Positions 1 through 8,600 of a stretch of 64,000 nt of DNA are shown here, in pieces (positions within the stretch are counted from its first letter, which is position 1; each line of letters begins with the position of its first letter). The stretch covers positions 1-64,000 of the forward strand of contig JBOHRN010000049.1 in NCBI GenBank assembly GCA_050732775.1, in the 5' to 3' direction. This DNA comes from JBOHRN01 sp050732775. Its GTDB lineage: Bacteria > Gemmatimonadota > Gemmatimonadetes > Longimicrobiales > Longimicrobiaceae. Below the pieces are notes generated by a model that saw nothing but the letters and a program-made list of their open reading frames with translations, had not been told where the DNA came from and did not search any database. The position numbers and the translations under genes were made by a program.

Positions 1-637
1 CGCGCGCGCGCGCGCCAGCCAACCGGCCCTGGACGAATTCAAAGCCCGTGACTTCGGCGTAGCTCACGGTGCGGGCTCCAGCCCGGCGCGCGGCGCGGGC
101 GGTGGCCAAGGCCAAGCGGGCGTCGTCGACCGCGGCGTCGTAGTAAAGGGCGCCGCCCTTGAGACCGTCGGGGTTCAGGAGCGGTTCCGCGGCCAGGGCC
201 TCCTTTCTATTCAGCATGCGGTGCCGCTTGATGTTTCGGAACAGAGCCAGGAAGTCGTACAACCACATCCCCGCTTGGAGCTTCCGGTAACCGACCGGGC
301 CGTGTTCGTAGACGGGGAAGATGAAGGGAAGGGGACGCACCAGGTGGGGAGCCAACTTGAGCAGCCGGTGGCGTTCTGCGCTGGCCTCGAACACCAGCCC
401 GAAGTCGCCGTTTTCCAGGTAACGGAGTCCGCCGTGGATGAGCCGGGAGGAGCGCCCGCTGGTGCCCGAGCCGAAGTCCCCTTGCTCTACCAGAGCGGTC
501 CGCAGCCCCCGGTCGGCCGCGACCAGAGCTACCCCGGCGCCGGTCACTCCGCCGCCGATGACCAGCAAGTCAAAGGTGCGGCCAGACAGCGCCCGCCAAT
601 CCTCCAGGCGCGAGTCGGCGGAGAAACCGGGGGTCAT
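1..637 (-). CDS. glpD: Aerobic glycerol-3-phosphate dehydrogenase, N-terminal part (cut by window edge)
   Basis: Reading the minus strand from an ATG at 637 gives 212 codons with no stop before base 1, so the C-terminal half lies outside the window. The N-terminus carries a Rossmann FAD-binding motif (VIGGGVTGAGVAL), then GSGTSGRSSRLIHGGLRYLE, the conserved block of FAD-dependent glycerol-3-phosphate dehydrogenases, and FxPVYxHG further on. The family oxidises glycerol-3-phosphate to dihydroxyacetone phosphate at the membrane and reduces quinone. It starts 10 bases after the cheC stop, so the two are probably co-transcribed. The last codons in the window run through a CG-dinucleotide repeat encoding Ala-Arg repeats. 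Confidence 0.88.
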   Translation of the reverse strand, partial: MTPGFSADSRLEDWRALSGRTFDLLVIGGGVTGAGVALVAADRGLRTALVEQGDFGSGTSGRSSRLIHGGLRYLENGDFGLVFEASAERHRLLKLAPHLVRPLPFIFPVYEHGPVGYRKLQAGMWLYDFLALFRNIKRHRMLNRKEALAAEPLLNPDGLKGGALYYDAAVDDARLALATARAARRAGARTVSYAEVTGFEFVQGRLAGARAR

Positions 638-647
638 CCGGCGGCTG

Positions 648-1238
648 CTACTCCAGCTCGCTCACGCCCAGAGCGTCGAGCAGGGTGGCGAACGCCAGCT
701 CCGAATGGTGGAGGAGAAAGACGCCTTCGAAGTGGGTCTCCTGAAAGGTGAAGTCGGTCTCGATCACCAGTCCGTCGCCGAGGCCCGCGTAGAGCTCCGG
801 CTGCTCCCCGAAGGTTAGCTCGGGCGGCCCGATCATCACCCGTTTTCTCAGAAAGTCGCCCAGGACTCCCACGTAGGAAGCGCAGACGATGTTGCCCAGC
901 TCCTCCAGGGTCGAGCGCTCGAGGTCGCCAAGGTCGGCGCCGGAAGGCGTCGCACGCCGCCGCAGCAGCAGCGAAATCATGCGGAGAGCTGTACCGCGCG
1001 CGAGAATCAGGGCGGCGCGCTCGCGCCCCTCCCCGTCGCCCCCCATCACCGGCACCGATATAACCACCCGGTCTGGCTCACCGGTCGAGGGGCCGGGAGC
1101 CCGCGCCCGGGCTACCCACTCGACCCTCGGCACCGAGATCATCACCCGCAGGTCGGTCATGCCGGAGAGGGCGGTGGCGGCGTGTCCCGCGCCGATATTG
1201 GCAACCTCGCGGATAGCGTCGAGCTGGCGGTGATTCAT
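648..1238 (-). CDS. cheC: CheC-family chemotaxis phosphatase
   Basis: This 196-residue protein has the two-fold CheC architecture. Each half has the catalytic E-x2-N pair: Glu11/Asn14 in REVANIGAGHAATALS, and Glu113/Asn116 in EELGNIV. CheC removes phosphate from CheY-P and often partners with the deamidase CheD. No other chemotaxis or flagellar gene is in the window. It lies between dcd upstream and glpD downstream on the same strand, with 10-base gaps on both sides. Length and both active sites are normal for the family, so it should be an active phosphatase. Its response-regulator target is unknown. Confidence 0.85.
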   Translation of the reverse strand: MNHRQLDAIREVANIGAGHAATALSGMTDLRVMISVPRVEWVARARAPGPSTGEPDRVVISVPVMGGDGEGRERAALILARGTALRMISLLLRRRATPSGADLGDLERSTLEELGNIVCASYVGVLGDFLRKRVMIGPPELTFGEQPELYAGLGDGLVIETDFTFQETHFEGVFLLHHSELAFATLLDALGVSELE

Positions 1239-1248
1239 CTAGCGCGGG

Positions 1249-1803
1249 TCACACTTTGGGAGTAGTAACGCCGGTCTGCCCCTGGTACTTCCCCTTCCGG
1301 TCAGCGTAGCTCGTCTCGCACGGCTCCTCGGCCTGGAAAAAGATCACCTGGGCGATCCCTTCGTTGGCGTAAACCTTGGCGGGGAGCGGCGTGGTGTTCG
1401 AGATCTCGAGGGTTACGTACCCCTCCCACTCGGGCTCGAAGGGGGTGACGTTGGTGATGATGCCGCAGCGGGCGTAGGTGGACTTACCCACGCACAGCGT
1501 CAGCACGTCGCGGGGGATGCGGAAGTACTCCACCGAGCGGGCCAGGGCGAAGGAGTTGGGGGGGATGATAGCGACATCCCCTTCGAAGTGAACAAAGGAG
1601 CGTTCGTCAAACGCCTTCGGATCCACGATGACGTTATTGACGTTGGTGAAGATTTTGAATTCGCGCGCCACCCGCATGTCGTAACCGTAAGACGAGACTC
1701 CGAACGACACACTGGGGGCCCGGACCTGCTCATCCGCGAACGGCTCGATCATCTTGTGCTCGCTGGCCATGCGGCGGATCCAGACGTCCGGTTTGATGCT
1801 CAT
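1249..1803 (-). CDS. dcd: dCTP deaminase
   Basis: The 184-residue product starts MSIKPDVWIRRMA and contains GKSTYARCGI and YVTLEISN, the conserved catalytic and nucleotide-binding blocks of the dCTP deaminase/dUTPase superfamily, ending KYQGQTGVT. It converts dCTP to dUTP, feeding dTMP synthesis. The open frame extends upstream to 2058, but that extension overlaps nuoA on the other strand and resembles nothing, while homologues begin at this ATG. A strong sigma70-type promoter lies about 50 bases upstream, divergent from the nuo promoter. It heads a possible dcd-cheC-glpD operon. Confidence 0.92.
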   Translation of the reverse strand: MSIKPDVWIRRMASEHKMIEPFADEQVRAPSVSFGVSSYGYDMRVAREFKIFTNVNNVIVDPKAFDERSFVHFEGDVAIIPPNSFALARSVEYFRIPRDVLTLCVGKSTYARCGIITNVTPFEPEWEGYVTLEISNTTPLPAKVYANEGIAQVIFFQAEEPCETSYADRKGKYQGQTGVTTPKV

Positions 1804-1852
1804 GGAACGGAGTTTGTTGCGTATGAGGCGAGATCGGTCGCGAACGGCCGCA

Positions 1853-1881
1853 ATCATACCGGCTCCCCGCTGGGCGGGCAA
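1853..1881 (-). promoter_or_regulatory. Promoter of dcd
   Basis: On the minus strand TTGCCC (1876-1881) and TATGAT (1853-1858) are separated by 17 bases, a near-consensus housekeeping promoter. The -10 element is 49 bases before the dcd ATG. It is divergent from the nuo promoter at 1896-1925, with only 14 bases between the two -35 elements. Confidence 0.6.
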
Positions 1882-1895
1882 GCCGGGCCCTCTTC

Positions 1896-1925
1896 TTGAC
1901 AGGGGAGAGGGCGGGCCGATAACTT
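1896..1925 (+). promoter_or_regulatory. Promoter of the nuo operon
   Basis: A perfect -35 TTGACA (1896-1901), an 18-base spacer and TAACTT (1920-1925) lie 54 bases before the nuoA start. No other strong promoter was noticed within the 14-gene operon, so this probably drives it all. Confidence 0.6.
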
Positions 1926-1979
1926 TGGCGGACGCGCAAGTGAACAATTTCACAAGCTCGTTCTGGGCGAAAAGTCGAG

Positions 1980-2336
1980 ATGCTCGAGTCCTACCTCCCG
2001 GTTTTGATCCTGCTGGCAGTGTCGGTCCTGAACGGGCTGGCGCTGGTAGGCGTGTCACACCTGGTGGGCCCGTCGCGCCCCACCCCGGTCAAGGCGTCGC
2101 CGTACGAATCGGGCATCGATCCGTTGGGAAGCACGCGCGAGCGTTTCTCGATGAAATTTTACCTGGTGGCCATCCTGTTCATCGTTTTCGACGTGGAGAT
2201 GGTTTTCCTAGTACCGTGGGCCGTGGCCATGCGCACGCTGGGGGTGGAGGGTTTCGTGGTGGCCATGATCTTTATCGCCATCCTCGCAGTGGGGTTGGTA
2301 TACGAATGGCGGAAAGGAGGTTTGGAGTGGACGTGA
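1980..2336 (+). CDS. nuoA: NADH-quinone oxidoreductase subunit A
   Basis: A 118-residue membrane protein with three hydrophobic segments and the family block YESGIDPLG followed by RFSMKFYLVAILFIVFDVE. NuoA is a small membrane-arm subunit of respiratory complex I near the quinone channel, in contact with NuoH and NuoJ. It is first of 14 nuo genes in canonical order. Its last codons overlap the nuoB start, and a strong Shine-Dalgarno for nuoB (GGAAAGGAGG) lies inside nuoA. Confidence 0.95.
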   Translation: MLESYLPVLILLAVSVLNGLALVGVSHLVGPSRPTPVKASPYESGIDPLGSTRERFSMKFYLVAILFIVFDVEMVFLVPWAVAMRTLGVEGFVVAMIFIAILAVGLVYEWRKGGLEWT

Positions 2337-3022
2337 GCGAAGCAGCGTCTCTGGAGCGGAGGCAGCGGGAGAACCTGCAAACCGCCAAGTCGGGCGGGGT
2401 TTTCTCGGCAACTCCCACGTTTCTAACCACCCGCATGGACACGGTGGTTAACTGGGCGCGGCGGAACTCTCTCTGGCCCATGCCTTTCGGTACGGCGTGC
2501 TGCGCCATTGAGATGATGGCCACGGCGGCGTCGCGCTACGATTTGGCGCGTTTCGGTATGGAGCGGATGAGCTTCTCGCCCCGCCAGGCCGATCTGCTCA
2601 TCTGCGCGGGCCGGGTACCGTATAAAATGGCCGCGGTGCTGCGCAGAATCTGGGAGCAGATGCCCCAGCCCAAGTGGTGTATCTCGATGGGGGCGTGCGC
2701 CTCGTCGGGGGGGGTGTTCGACGCCTACTCCATGGTGCAGGGGATCGACACCATCATCCCGGTCGACGTTTACATACCCGGCTGCCCGCCCCGGCCCGAA
2801 GGGCTGATCTACGGCATCTTGATGGTACAGGAAAAAATCCGCCGCTCTTCGCCCACCGGTGAGTGGGTGGCCGGCGAGAATCTGGAGCCAGGCAAGCCGG
2901 CACTGCCGGCCGAGACCGTGGAGGTGTTGGCCGCGCCGTTCGGTAACTCTACCACCCAGAACCGGGGGAGCGGCCTGGTCTCCACGGGGGCGGTGGTGCG
3001 GCGTAACGACCGCCGCCCGTGA
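2327..3022 (+). CDS. nuoB: NADH-quinone oxidoreductase subunit B
   Basis: NuoB carries the terminal [4Fe-4S] cluster N2 that reduces quinone. The cysteine ligands are visible in GTACCAIEMM, SMGACASSGG and YIPGCPPRPE. The start is taken as GTG 2327, 6 bases after the GGAGG of GGAAAGGAGG (2311-2320), overlapping nuoA by 10 bases. GTG 2333 is an alternative. The frame is open far upstream, but that part is antisense to dcd and overlaps nuoA. At 231 residues the protein is longer than most NuoB because of a C-terminal tail of about 45 residues after the conserved core, with no recognisable motif. Confidence 0.95.
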   Translation: MDVSEAASLERRQRENLQTAKSGGVFSATPTFLTTRMDTVVNWARRNSLWPMPFGTACCAIEMMATAASRYDLARFGMERMSFSPRQADLLICAGRVPYKMAAVLRRIWEQMPQPKWCISMGACASSGGVFDAYSMVQGIDTIIPVDVYIPGCPPRPEGLIYGILMVQEKIRRSSPTGEWVAGENLEPGKPALPAETVEVLAAPFGNSTTQNRGSGLVSTGAVVRRNDRRP

Positions 3023-3049
3023 ACTGACGTTTGGCTCGGGGTATCCTGC

Positions 3050-3778
3050 ATGGGTAGCGATAAAGACACCTTCAAAGAAGGTCTCGGGGGACTCGAGGCC
3101 GGGGTGGCTAAGTCGCCGGAGGCGGCCCCCGGCGCTCCGCTCCCCGCCGCAGAAGTGCCACCGCACCCGTCGGTGCAGGCGCTAGGGCAGGAGTTTGCTG
3201 ACGTCGTGCTCCGGCACGAGGTGGTGGCTGGGGACGAACACGTGGTCTTTATCCCCCGTGAGCGCGTGCGAGAGTTGCTCGGCTGGCTCAGGGATGAGCC
3301 GTCGCAAGGGTACGACTTCCTCAAAGACATCACCGGCGTGGACTACGGCGACGGTGTCTCCGTGCAGGTGGTCTACGAGCTCTGGTCCATAACCCACCGG
3401 CGCCAACTCCGGGTCAAGGTCGAGGTGCCGCTCAAAGACGCCAGCGTAGACAGCGTGTATGACCTTTGGAGGGCGGCCGACTGGCTGGAGCGGGAGACTT
3501 ACGACATGTTCGGGGTCGTCTTTGACGGACATCCGGACCTGCGCCGTATACTCATGCCGTACAACTACTCGGAGGGGTATCCGCTGCGCAAGGACTTTCC
3601 TCTCCGGGGCCGCTTCTCGCGCGCCGAGCAGACCCGGCGCGCCCTCGCCCTCAAGGTGGAAGACCACTACTCCCCCTACGAGCTGGAGTTGGCCGAGCGG
3701 TTGGGCCAACCCTTGCCCGACGTGTTCGGCGAAGACGTAACCCGGGCCACGGTCTCGGGCGCTGGAGGGGGCGCATGA
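3050..3778 (+). CDS. nuoC: NADH-quinone oxidoreductase subunit C
   Basis: The 30 kDa-type subunit of the complex I peripheral arm. The signature is ERETYDMFGVVFDGHPDLRR followed by a YPLRKDFPLRG block, and both match NuoC. The first 50 or so residues are low-complexity (Ala, Pro, Glu) and not conserved. The 3' end overlaps nuoD by four bases (ATGA), implying coupled translation. NuoC and NuoD are separate proteins here, unlike the fused NuoCD of enterobacteria. Confidence 0.94.
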   Translation: MGSDKDTFKEGLGGLEAGVAKSPEAAPGAPLPAAEVPPHPSVQALGQEFADVVLRHEVVAGDEHVVFIPRERVRELLGWLRDEPSQGYDFLKDITGVDYGDGVSVQVVYELWSITHRRQLRVKVEVPLKDASVDSVYDLWRAADWLERETYDMFGVVFDGHPDLRRILMPYNYSEGYPLRKDFPLRGRFSRAEQTRRALALKVEDHYSPYELELAERLGQPLPDVFGEDVTRATVSGAGGGA

Positions 3779-5064
3779 CCCGCACCGTCGTCTACGACGT
3801 CACCCGCGCCCCCGAGACCTCGGCGGACGGGAAGCTGGTCCACGCGCCGGTGGTGCCGGTGGAGGGCGAAGCCATTTCCGAAGTCCCCGGAGACGTGGGC
3901 GGCGAGCACATGCTCATCAACCTGGGCCCGCAACACCCCGCCACGCACGGGGTGCTGCGGCTGGCCCTCGAGCTGGACGGCGAGACGGTCGTCAAGTGTA
4001 TCCCCCACATCGGCTACCTGCACTCCTCGTTCGAAAAGCTCGGCGAGTACCGGGACTGGAACCAGATCATCCCCCTGACCGACCGCATGGACTACCTGGC
4101 GCCGCTGATCTACAACTGCGCCTACGCCATGGCGGTCGAAAAGTTGATGGCTGTCGAGGTCACCGAGCGGTGCAAGGTGGTGCGGGTGATCTGCATGGAG
4201 TTGGACCGTATCTTCTCGCACCTCCTCTGGCTGGGGACCACCGGCATCGACTTGGGGGCGTTTACCGTGTTTTTGTACACCTTCCAGGAACGGGAGCGCA
4301 TCTACGATCTGCACGAAAACTACACGGGCGCCCGCATCACCACCTCCGCCACCCGCGTCGGGGGGATGATGGCCGACCTGCCCGCCGGTTGGATCGACCA
4401 ACTCGAGGACTTCGTCAAGACGCTCCCCAACACCGTCGACGAAGTCGATACGCTGCTCACCAACAACTCCATCTGGGCTGGGCGCACCCAGGGGGTGGGG
4501 GCGATCTCGGCGAAAGACGCCATCAACTTCGGGCTCTCGGGGCCCAATCTGCGCGCCTCGGGGGTGCCGTACGACGTCCGCAAGGACCGCCCGTACTACG
4601 ACTACGAGAGCTACGACTTCGAGGTGCCCATCGGCGAGCACGGTGACATTTACGACCGCTACCTGTGCAGGATGGAGGAGATCCGCCAGTCTCTCCGAAT
4701 TCTGCAGCAAGCCCTCGAGCGGCTCCCCGCCGGCCCCATCAACGTGGACGACCCGAGGGTGATTCTCCCCCCCAAAACGGCGGCCATGAACGACATGGAG
4801 GCGATGATCCACCACTTCAAGGTGGTCATGGAGGGGGTGCGCGCCCCGGTTGGAGAATCGTGGTTTTCGGTGGAGAGTTCCAAGGGGGAGCTGGGCATGT
4901 ACGTGGTCTCCGATGGGGGCTCCAAACCGGTCCGTTGGCGGGTGCGCGGACCGTCGTTCGTGAACATCGCCGTGCTCCCGTACCTGGTGGAGGGGGCGCT
5001 GCTGTCGGACGTGGTCGCCGTGAACGCCTCCTTGGACATTGTGTTGGGAGAGATCGACAGATGA
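3775..5064 (+). CDS. nuoD: NADH-quinone oxidoreductase subunit D
   Basis: The 49 kDa-type subunit (429 residues), which forms the quinone-binding pocket with NuoB. Conserved features are NLGPQHPATHGVLRLALELD, the HIGYLHSSFEKL segment, the RIFSHLLWLGT block and a C-terminal end in VLGEIDR. About 45 extra residues precede the usual N-terminus. It overlaps nuoC and nuoE by four bases each. Confidence 0.96.
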   Translation: MTRTVVYDVTRAPETSADGKLVHAPVVPVEGEAISEVPGDVGGEHMLINLGPQHPATHGVLRLALELDGETVVKCIPHIGYLHSSFEKLGEYRDWNQIIPLTDRMDYLAPLIYNCAYAMAVEKLMAVEVTERCKVVRVICMELDRIFSHLLWLGTTGIDLGAFTVFLYTFQERERIYDLHENYTGARITTSATRVGGMMADLPAGWIDQLEDFVKTLPNTVDEVDTLLTNNSIWAGRTQGVGAISAKDAINFGLSGPNLRASGVPYDVRKDRPYYDYESYDFEVPIGEHGDIYDRYLCRMEEIRQSLRILQQALERLPAGPINVDDPRVILPPKTAAMNDMEAMIHHFKVVMEGVRAPVGESWFSVESSKGELGMYVVSDGGSKPVRWRVRGPSFVNIAVLPYLVEGALLSDVVAVNASLDIVLGEIDR

Positions 5065-5717
5065 GCGGCGTGGCCATCAACAACCCCGGCTTCGCGGGCA
5101 ACACCGGCGACTTCGAGCTGAGCGAGCCAGAGGTGCGGGGGAGCGGCTACGCTGGGGTGCGGGCAGCGGACGGCGGGCACGCTTCGGTGGCCGGGACCAT
5201 CCCCTTCCAGGTGGCGGCCAAAGACCCGCACGCCGCCATTTTCACGGGTGCCTACGCGGCGCGGGTAGAGAAGGTACTCTCCCGCTACCCGGACAAGCGG
5301 GGCGCCCTCTTGCCACTGCTCTCGCTGGCGCACGAGGTGCGCGGCCACCTATCCCCCGAGACCCAGCACGAGGTGGCAGACGAATTGGGGCTGCCCCCCG
5401 CTTACGTGCGCGGGGTGGCCACCTTTTACACCATGTACAACCTGGCCCCGGTGGGCCGCTACCTGATCCAGGTATGCACCAATATCTCCTGCAACTTGTG
5501 CGGGGGCGACCAGGTCATGGAGGCCTTCCTGGAGCATACCGGCACCGAAGCGGGAGAGCTCTCGGACGACGGACTGTTTACGGTCATGGAGGTGGAGTGT
5601 CTGGCCGCGTGCGGCTTTCCAACCGCCGTACAGATCAACGAGAGGTACTTCGAGAACGTGACCCCGGCCGACGTACCGGTAGTGCTGGAACGGCTCAGGC
5701 AAGAGGCGGCGGCTTAG
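5061..5717 (+). CDS. nuoE: NADH-quinone oxidoreductase subunit E
   Basis: The thioredoxin-like [2Fe-2S] subunit of the NADH-dehydrogenase module (cluster N1a). Ligands appear as CTNISC (C-x4-C) and CLAAC (C-x3-C), with VATFYTMYNLAPVG upstream. It starts at ATG 5061, overlapping the nuoD stop. The 218-residue protein has about 50 poorly conserved N-terminal residues before the helical domain, longer than the usual 160-180. It ends two bases before nuoF. Confidence 0.94.
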   Translation: MSGVAINNPGFAGNTGDFELSEPEVRGSGYAGVRAADGGHASVAGTIPFQVAAKDPHAAIFTGAYAARVEKVLSRYPDKRGALLPLLSLAHEVRGHLSPETQHEVADELGLPPAYVRGVATFYTMYNLAPVGRYLIQVCTNISCNLCGGDQVMEAFLEHTGTEAGELSDDGLFTVMEVECLAACGFPTAVQINERYFENVTPADVPVVLERLRQEAAA

Positions 5718-5719
5718 AG

Positions 5720-7006
5720 ATGGCTTACCCCTACGTGCACGACAGGGAGACCCGCGTGCTCTCCGAGTACTTCGGCGACCCCGCAGCCCGCACCCTCAAG
5801 GGGTGGGAGGAGCGCGGCGGTTACCGGGCCCTGCGCAAGGCGCTGGGCATGGACCCTGGCGAGGTGACCCAGCTGGTCAAGGATTCGGGGCTGCGGGGCC
5901 GGGGCGGGGCGGGCTTTCCCACCGGCGTGAAGTGGTCGTTCATGCCCCAAGAGTCCGGTAAGCCGCACTACCTGATCTGCAACGCGGATGAATCCGAGCC
6001 CGGCACCTTCAAGGACCGGGAGTTGATGCGCTGGACGCCCCACCAACTCATCGAGGGGTGCCTGATCGGAGCTTACGCCGTCCGTTCCCGGCACGTATAC
6101 ATTTACTGCCGGGGCGAGTTCTTCGAGACCAACCAGATAGTGGCCCGCGCCGTCGAAGAAGCTTACCAGGCCGGCTACGCGGGCGAGGACGTCATGGGGA
6201 GTGGCCACGGCCTCGAGCTGACCGTACACGTGGGGGCGGGGGCTTACATCTGCGGTGAGGAGACCGGGCTGATGAACTCCCTGGAGGGGCGCCGGGGAGA
6301 GCCGCGGCTCAAGCCGCCCTTCCCGGCGGTGGCGGGGGTGTTCGGCCAGCCCTCCACCATCAACAACGTGGAGACCTTGTGTGCGGTGCCCGGCATCGTG
6401 GAGCACGGGAGCCAGTGGTACCGGCAGTGGGGCACCGAGAAATCTCCCGGCACCAAGCTCTTCTGCGTGTCCGGTCACGTCAGGAAGCCGGGCAACTACG
6501 AAGTTCCCCTGGGCTTCAACTTGCGGGAGTTCCTGGAAGAAGTCTGTGGCGGCCCCCCCCAGGGACGGGAGTTCCGGGCGGTGATTCCGGGCGGCTCGTC
6601 GGTGCCCATCCTCAAGTGGGACGAGTGCGACATCGGCATGGACTACGAGGCGGTGGCCGAGGCCGGCAGTATGCTCGGGTGCGGGTCGGTGATCGTAATG
6701 GACGACAGCGCCAACCTGGTCAAGCAGGTGCGGCGCATGGTCGACTTCTACGCCCACGAGTCGTGCGGCCAGTGTACTCCGTGCCGGGAGGGGACCGCGT
6801 GGGCGGCCAAGATCCTGCTCCGGATCGAGCAGGGCAGCGGCAAGCGGGAAGACCTGGACACCTTGCTCGGTATCTCCGAGAACATGACCGGGACGACCAT
6901 CTGCGTGCTCTCGGATTCGGCCGCGGCCCCCATCGTCTCCTCCATCGAGAAGTTCCGGGGCGATTACGACAAGCTGATGCGCGAGGAGGAGCCCGTTGCC
7001 GCCTAG
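5720..7006 (+). CDS. nuoF: NADH-quinone oxidoreductase subunit F
   Basis: The NADH- and FMN-binding subunit of complex I. Seen are GLRGRGGAGFPTGVKW (NADH-binding glycine loop), NADESEPGTFKDR (FMN site), GAGAYICGEETGLMNSLEG and the [4Fe-4S] N3 ligands ESCGQCTPCREG with a later Cys in GTTICVLSDSAA. The 428-residue length is typical. The start at ATG 5720 comes two bases after the nuoE stop, and the upstream open frame is antisense noise. Confidence 0.96.
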   Translation: MAYPYVHDRETRVLSEYFGDPAARTLKGWEERGGYRALRKALGMDPGEVTQLVKDSGLRGRGGAGFPTGVKWSFMPQESGKPHYLICNADESEPGTFKDRELMRWTPHQLIEGCLIGAYAVRSRHVYIYCRGEFFETNQIVARAVEEAYQAGYAGEDVMGSGHGLELTVHVGAGAYICGEETGLMNSLEGRRGEPRLKPPFPAVAGVFGQPSTINNVETLCAVPGIVEHGSQWYRQWGTEKSPGTKLFCVSGHVRKPGNYEVPLGFNLREFLEEVCGGPPQGREFRAVIPGGSSVPILKWDECDIGMDYEAVAEAGSMLGCGSVIVMDDSANLVKQVRRMVDFYAHESCGQCTPCREGTAWAAKILLRIEQGSGKREDLDTLLGISENMTGTTICVLSDSAAAPIVSSIEKFRGDYDKLMREEEPVAA

Positions 7007-8600
7007 CCACGACACCGTCACCTGTACCATCGACGGTCTCGAGCTCGCGGTGCCCAAGGGCACGCGCGTGATCGAGGCCGCGGCACGGGTGGGGGTCGAC
7101 GTGCCCCACTACTGCTACCACCCCGGGCTTTCGGCGCCCGCACAGTGCCGCATGTGCCTGGTCGAGGTGGAGGGGGCGCCCAAGCTCCTGCCGGCTTGCA
7201 CCTCGCAGGTGGAGGATGGAAACGTCATCCGCACCCACACCGAGAACGCCCTGGAGGCGCGCAAGGGGGTGCTCGAGTTTCTGCTCATCAACCACCCCCT
7301 CGACTGCCCCGTGTGCGATCAGTCGGGAGAGTGCCAGCTTCAGGACTACGTGGCCGAGGAGGGGCGAAAGCTGGGGCGCTACCGCGAAGCGAAGCGTATC
7401 CTGGGCAGGGACGATTTCGGCGGGGACATTATCTACTACGGGGACCGCTGCATCATGTGTACCCGCTGCGTCCGCTTCATGAACGAGGTGGCCCGCGACG
7501 AGCGGCTGGCCATCGTGCAGCGCGGCCATCGCAACGTGATCGACACCTTCTTCGCCGAGGGTTTGGAAGATAATATCTGGGCCGGCAACGTAGCCGACAT
7601 CTGCCCGGTGGGTGCCCTGGTCTCCAAAGACTTTCTGCACAAAGCCCGCGCCTGGGACCTGGACCGGACCCCCTCCCTTTGCCCCAACTGCTCGCAAGGA
7701 TGCAACGTAACCTTGCAGACCTTCAACAATCAGCTCCAGCGCCTCAAGCCGCGCCACAACCCCGAGGTCAACCAGTACTGGATGTGCGAATACGGCCGGC
7801 TCAACTATCAGTGGCTCAACCGGGGCGGGCGCGTCGAGGCGCCGCTCTTCCGGGACGGCGACCGGCTGGTGCCCACCTCTTGGTCCGACGCCCTGATCCG
7901 GCTGGCCGGCCAGGTAAAGGAAGCGAAGGGGGAGGTGCGGGCTCTGGCGTCGCCGTTCCTGGCCAACGAAGATCTGGCGGCCCTGCGCCGGGTAATGGAC
8001 GCCTTGGGTGGTGGCACGGGGGAGTTCCGGTCTGCCAAGGGCGAAGAGATCGAACTGCCCTCCTGGCCCACCCTGCGGCTGCGGGAAGACCGCGCCGCCA
8101 ACGTGACCGGCGCGGATCTGCTCGGCTTCGAAAGGGTCGGCGACGACCAGGGCGCCGGGGGGATAGAGACGCTAGCCGGGCACACGGGAGTGCTCCTGGT
8201 GCTGGGCGACGAGCTGGCCGACGCCGACGCTAGCTTCGGCACGGGCGCCGAGCTATTCGTGTACCTGGGCCACTTCCTGAACGACGCGGCCAGGGGAGCC
8301 GACTTTATCCTCCCGGTCACCACTTTCGCCGAGATGGAGGGGAGTTTTACCAACGCCTTGCGCCGCGTGCAGCGCTTCTGGCCCGCGCTGCGGGCTCCGG
8401 GCATGGCCCGGCCGGCGTGGCAGATCTTGGGAGTGCTCCTGGCGGGCATCTCCGAGGTGAGTACGGCGCCGGGCACCGCGGCCCAAGCCTTCGCCGCCCT
8501 GGCCGAGGTGCGGAGCGAGTTCGCTGCCCTCCGCTTTGACCAGTTGGGCGCCGGCGGCCAGCAGCTGCCGGAACGGGCGGCGGTCGAAAGGGGGAGATGA
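6996..8600 (+). CDS. nuoG: NADH-quinone oxidoreductase subunit G, compact form
   Basis: The iron-sulfur subunit of complex I. The start is TTG 6996, 5 bases after GAGGAGGA and overlapping nuoF by 11 bases. In order it has a [2Fe-2S] ferredoxin domain (residues 1-80), the HPLDCPVCDQSGEC cluster, a [4Fe-4S] pair (CIMCTRC and ICPVGAL) and a CPNCSQGC set with a later Cys that would hold the optional N7 cluster. The molybdopterin-oxidoreductase-like remainder is short: 534 residues in total, against roughly 680-900 in commonly studied NuoG. The end is an uninterrupted ATGA overlap with nuoH, so it is not a truncation. Confidence 0.93.
   Translation: MPPSHDTVTCTIDGLELAVPKGTRVIEAAARVGVDVPHYCYHPGLSAPAQCRMCLVEVEGAPKLLPACTSQVEDGNVIRTHTENALEARKGVLEFLLINHPLDCPVCDQSGECQLQDYVAEEGRKLGRYREAKRILGRDDFGGDIIYYGDRCIMCTRCVRFMNEVARDERLAIVQRGHRNVIDTFFAEGLEDNIWAGNVADICPVGALVSKDFLHKARAWDLDRTPSLCPNCSQGCNVTLQTFNNQLQRLKPRHNPEVNQYWMCEYGRLNYQWLNRGGRVEAPLFRDGDRLVPTSWSDALIRLAGQVKEAKGEVRALASPFLANEDLAALRRVMDALGGGTGEFRSAKGEEIELPSWPTLRLREDRAANVTGADLLGFERVGDDQGAGGIETLAGHTGVLLVLGDELADADASFGTGAELFVYLGHFLNDAARGADFILPVTTFAEMEGSFTNALRRVQRFWPALRAPGMARPAWQILGVLLAGISEVSTAPGTAAQAFAALAEVRSEFAALRFDQLGAGGQQLPERAAVERGR

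Noticed and set aside
1754..2326. Long upstream extension of the nuoB reading frame
   Set aside because: It is antisense to dcd and overlaps nuoA in another frame; the nuoB Shine-Dalgarno and homology place the start at 2327.
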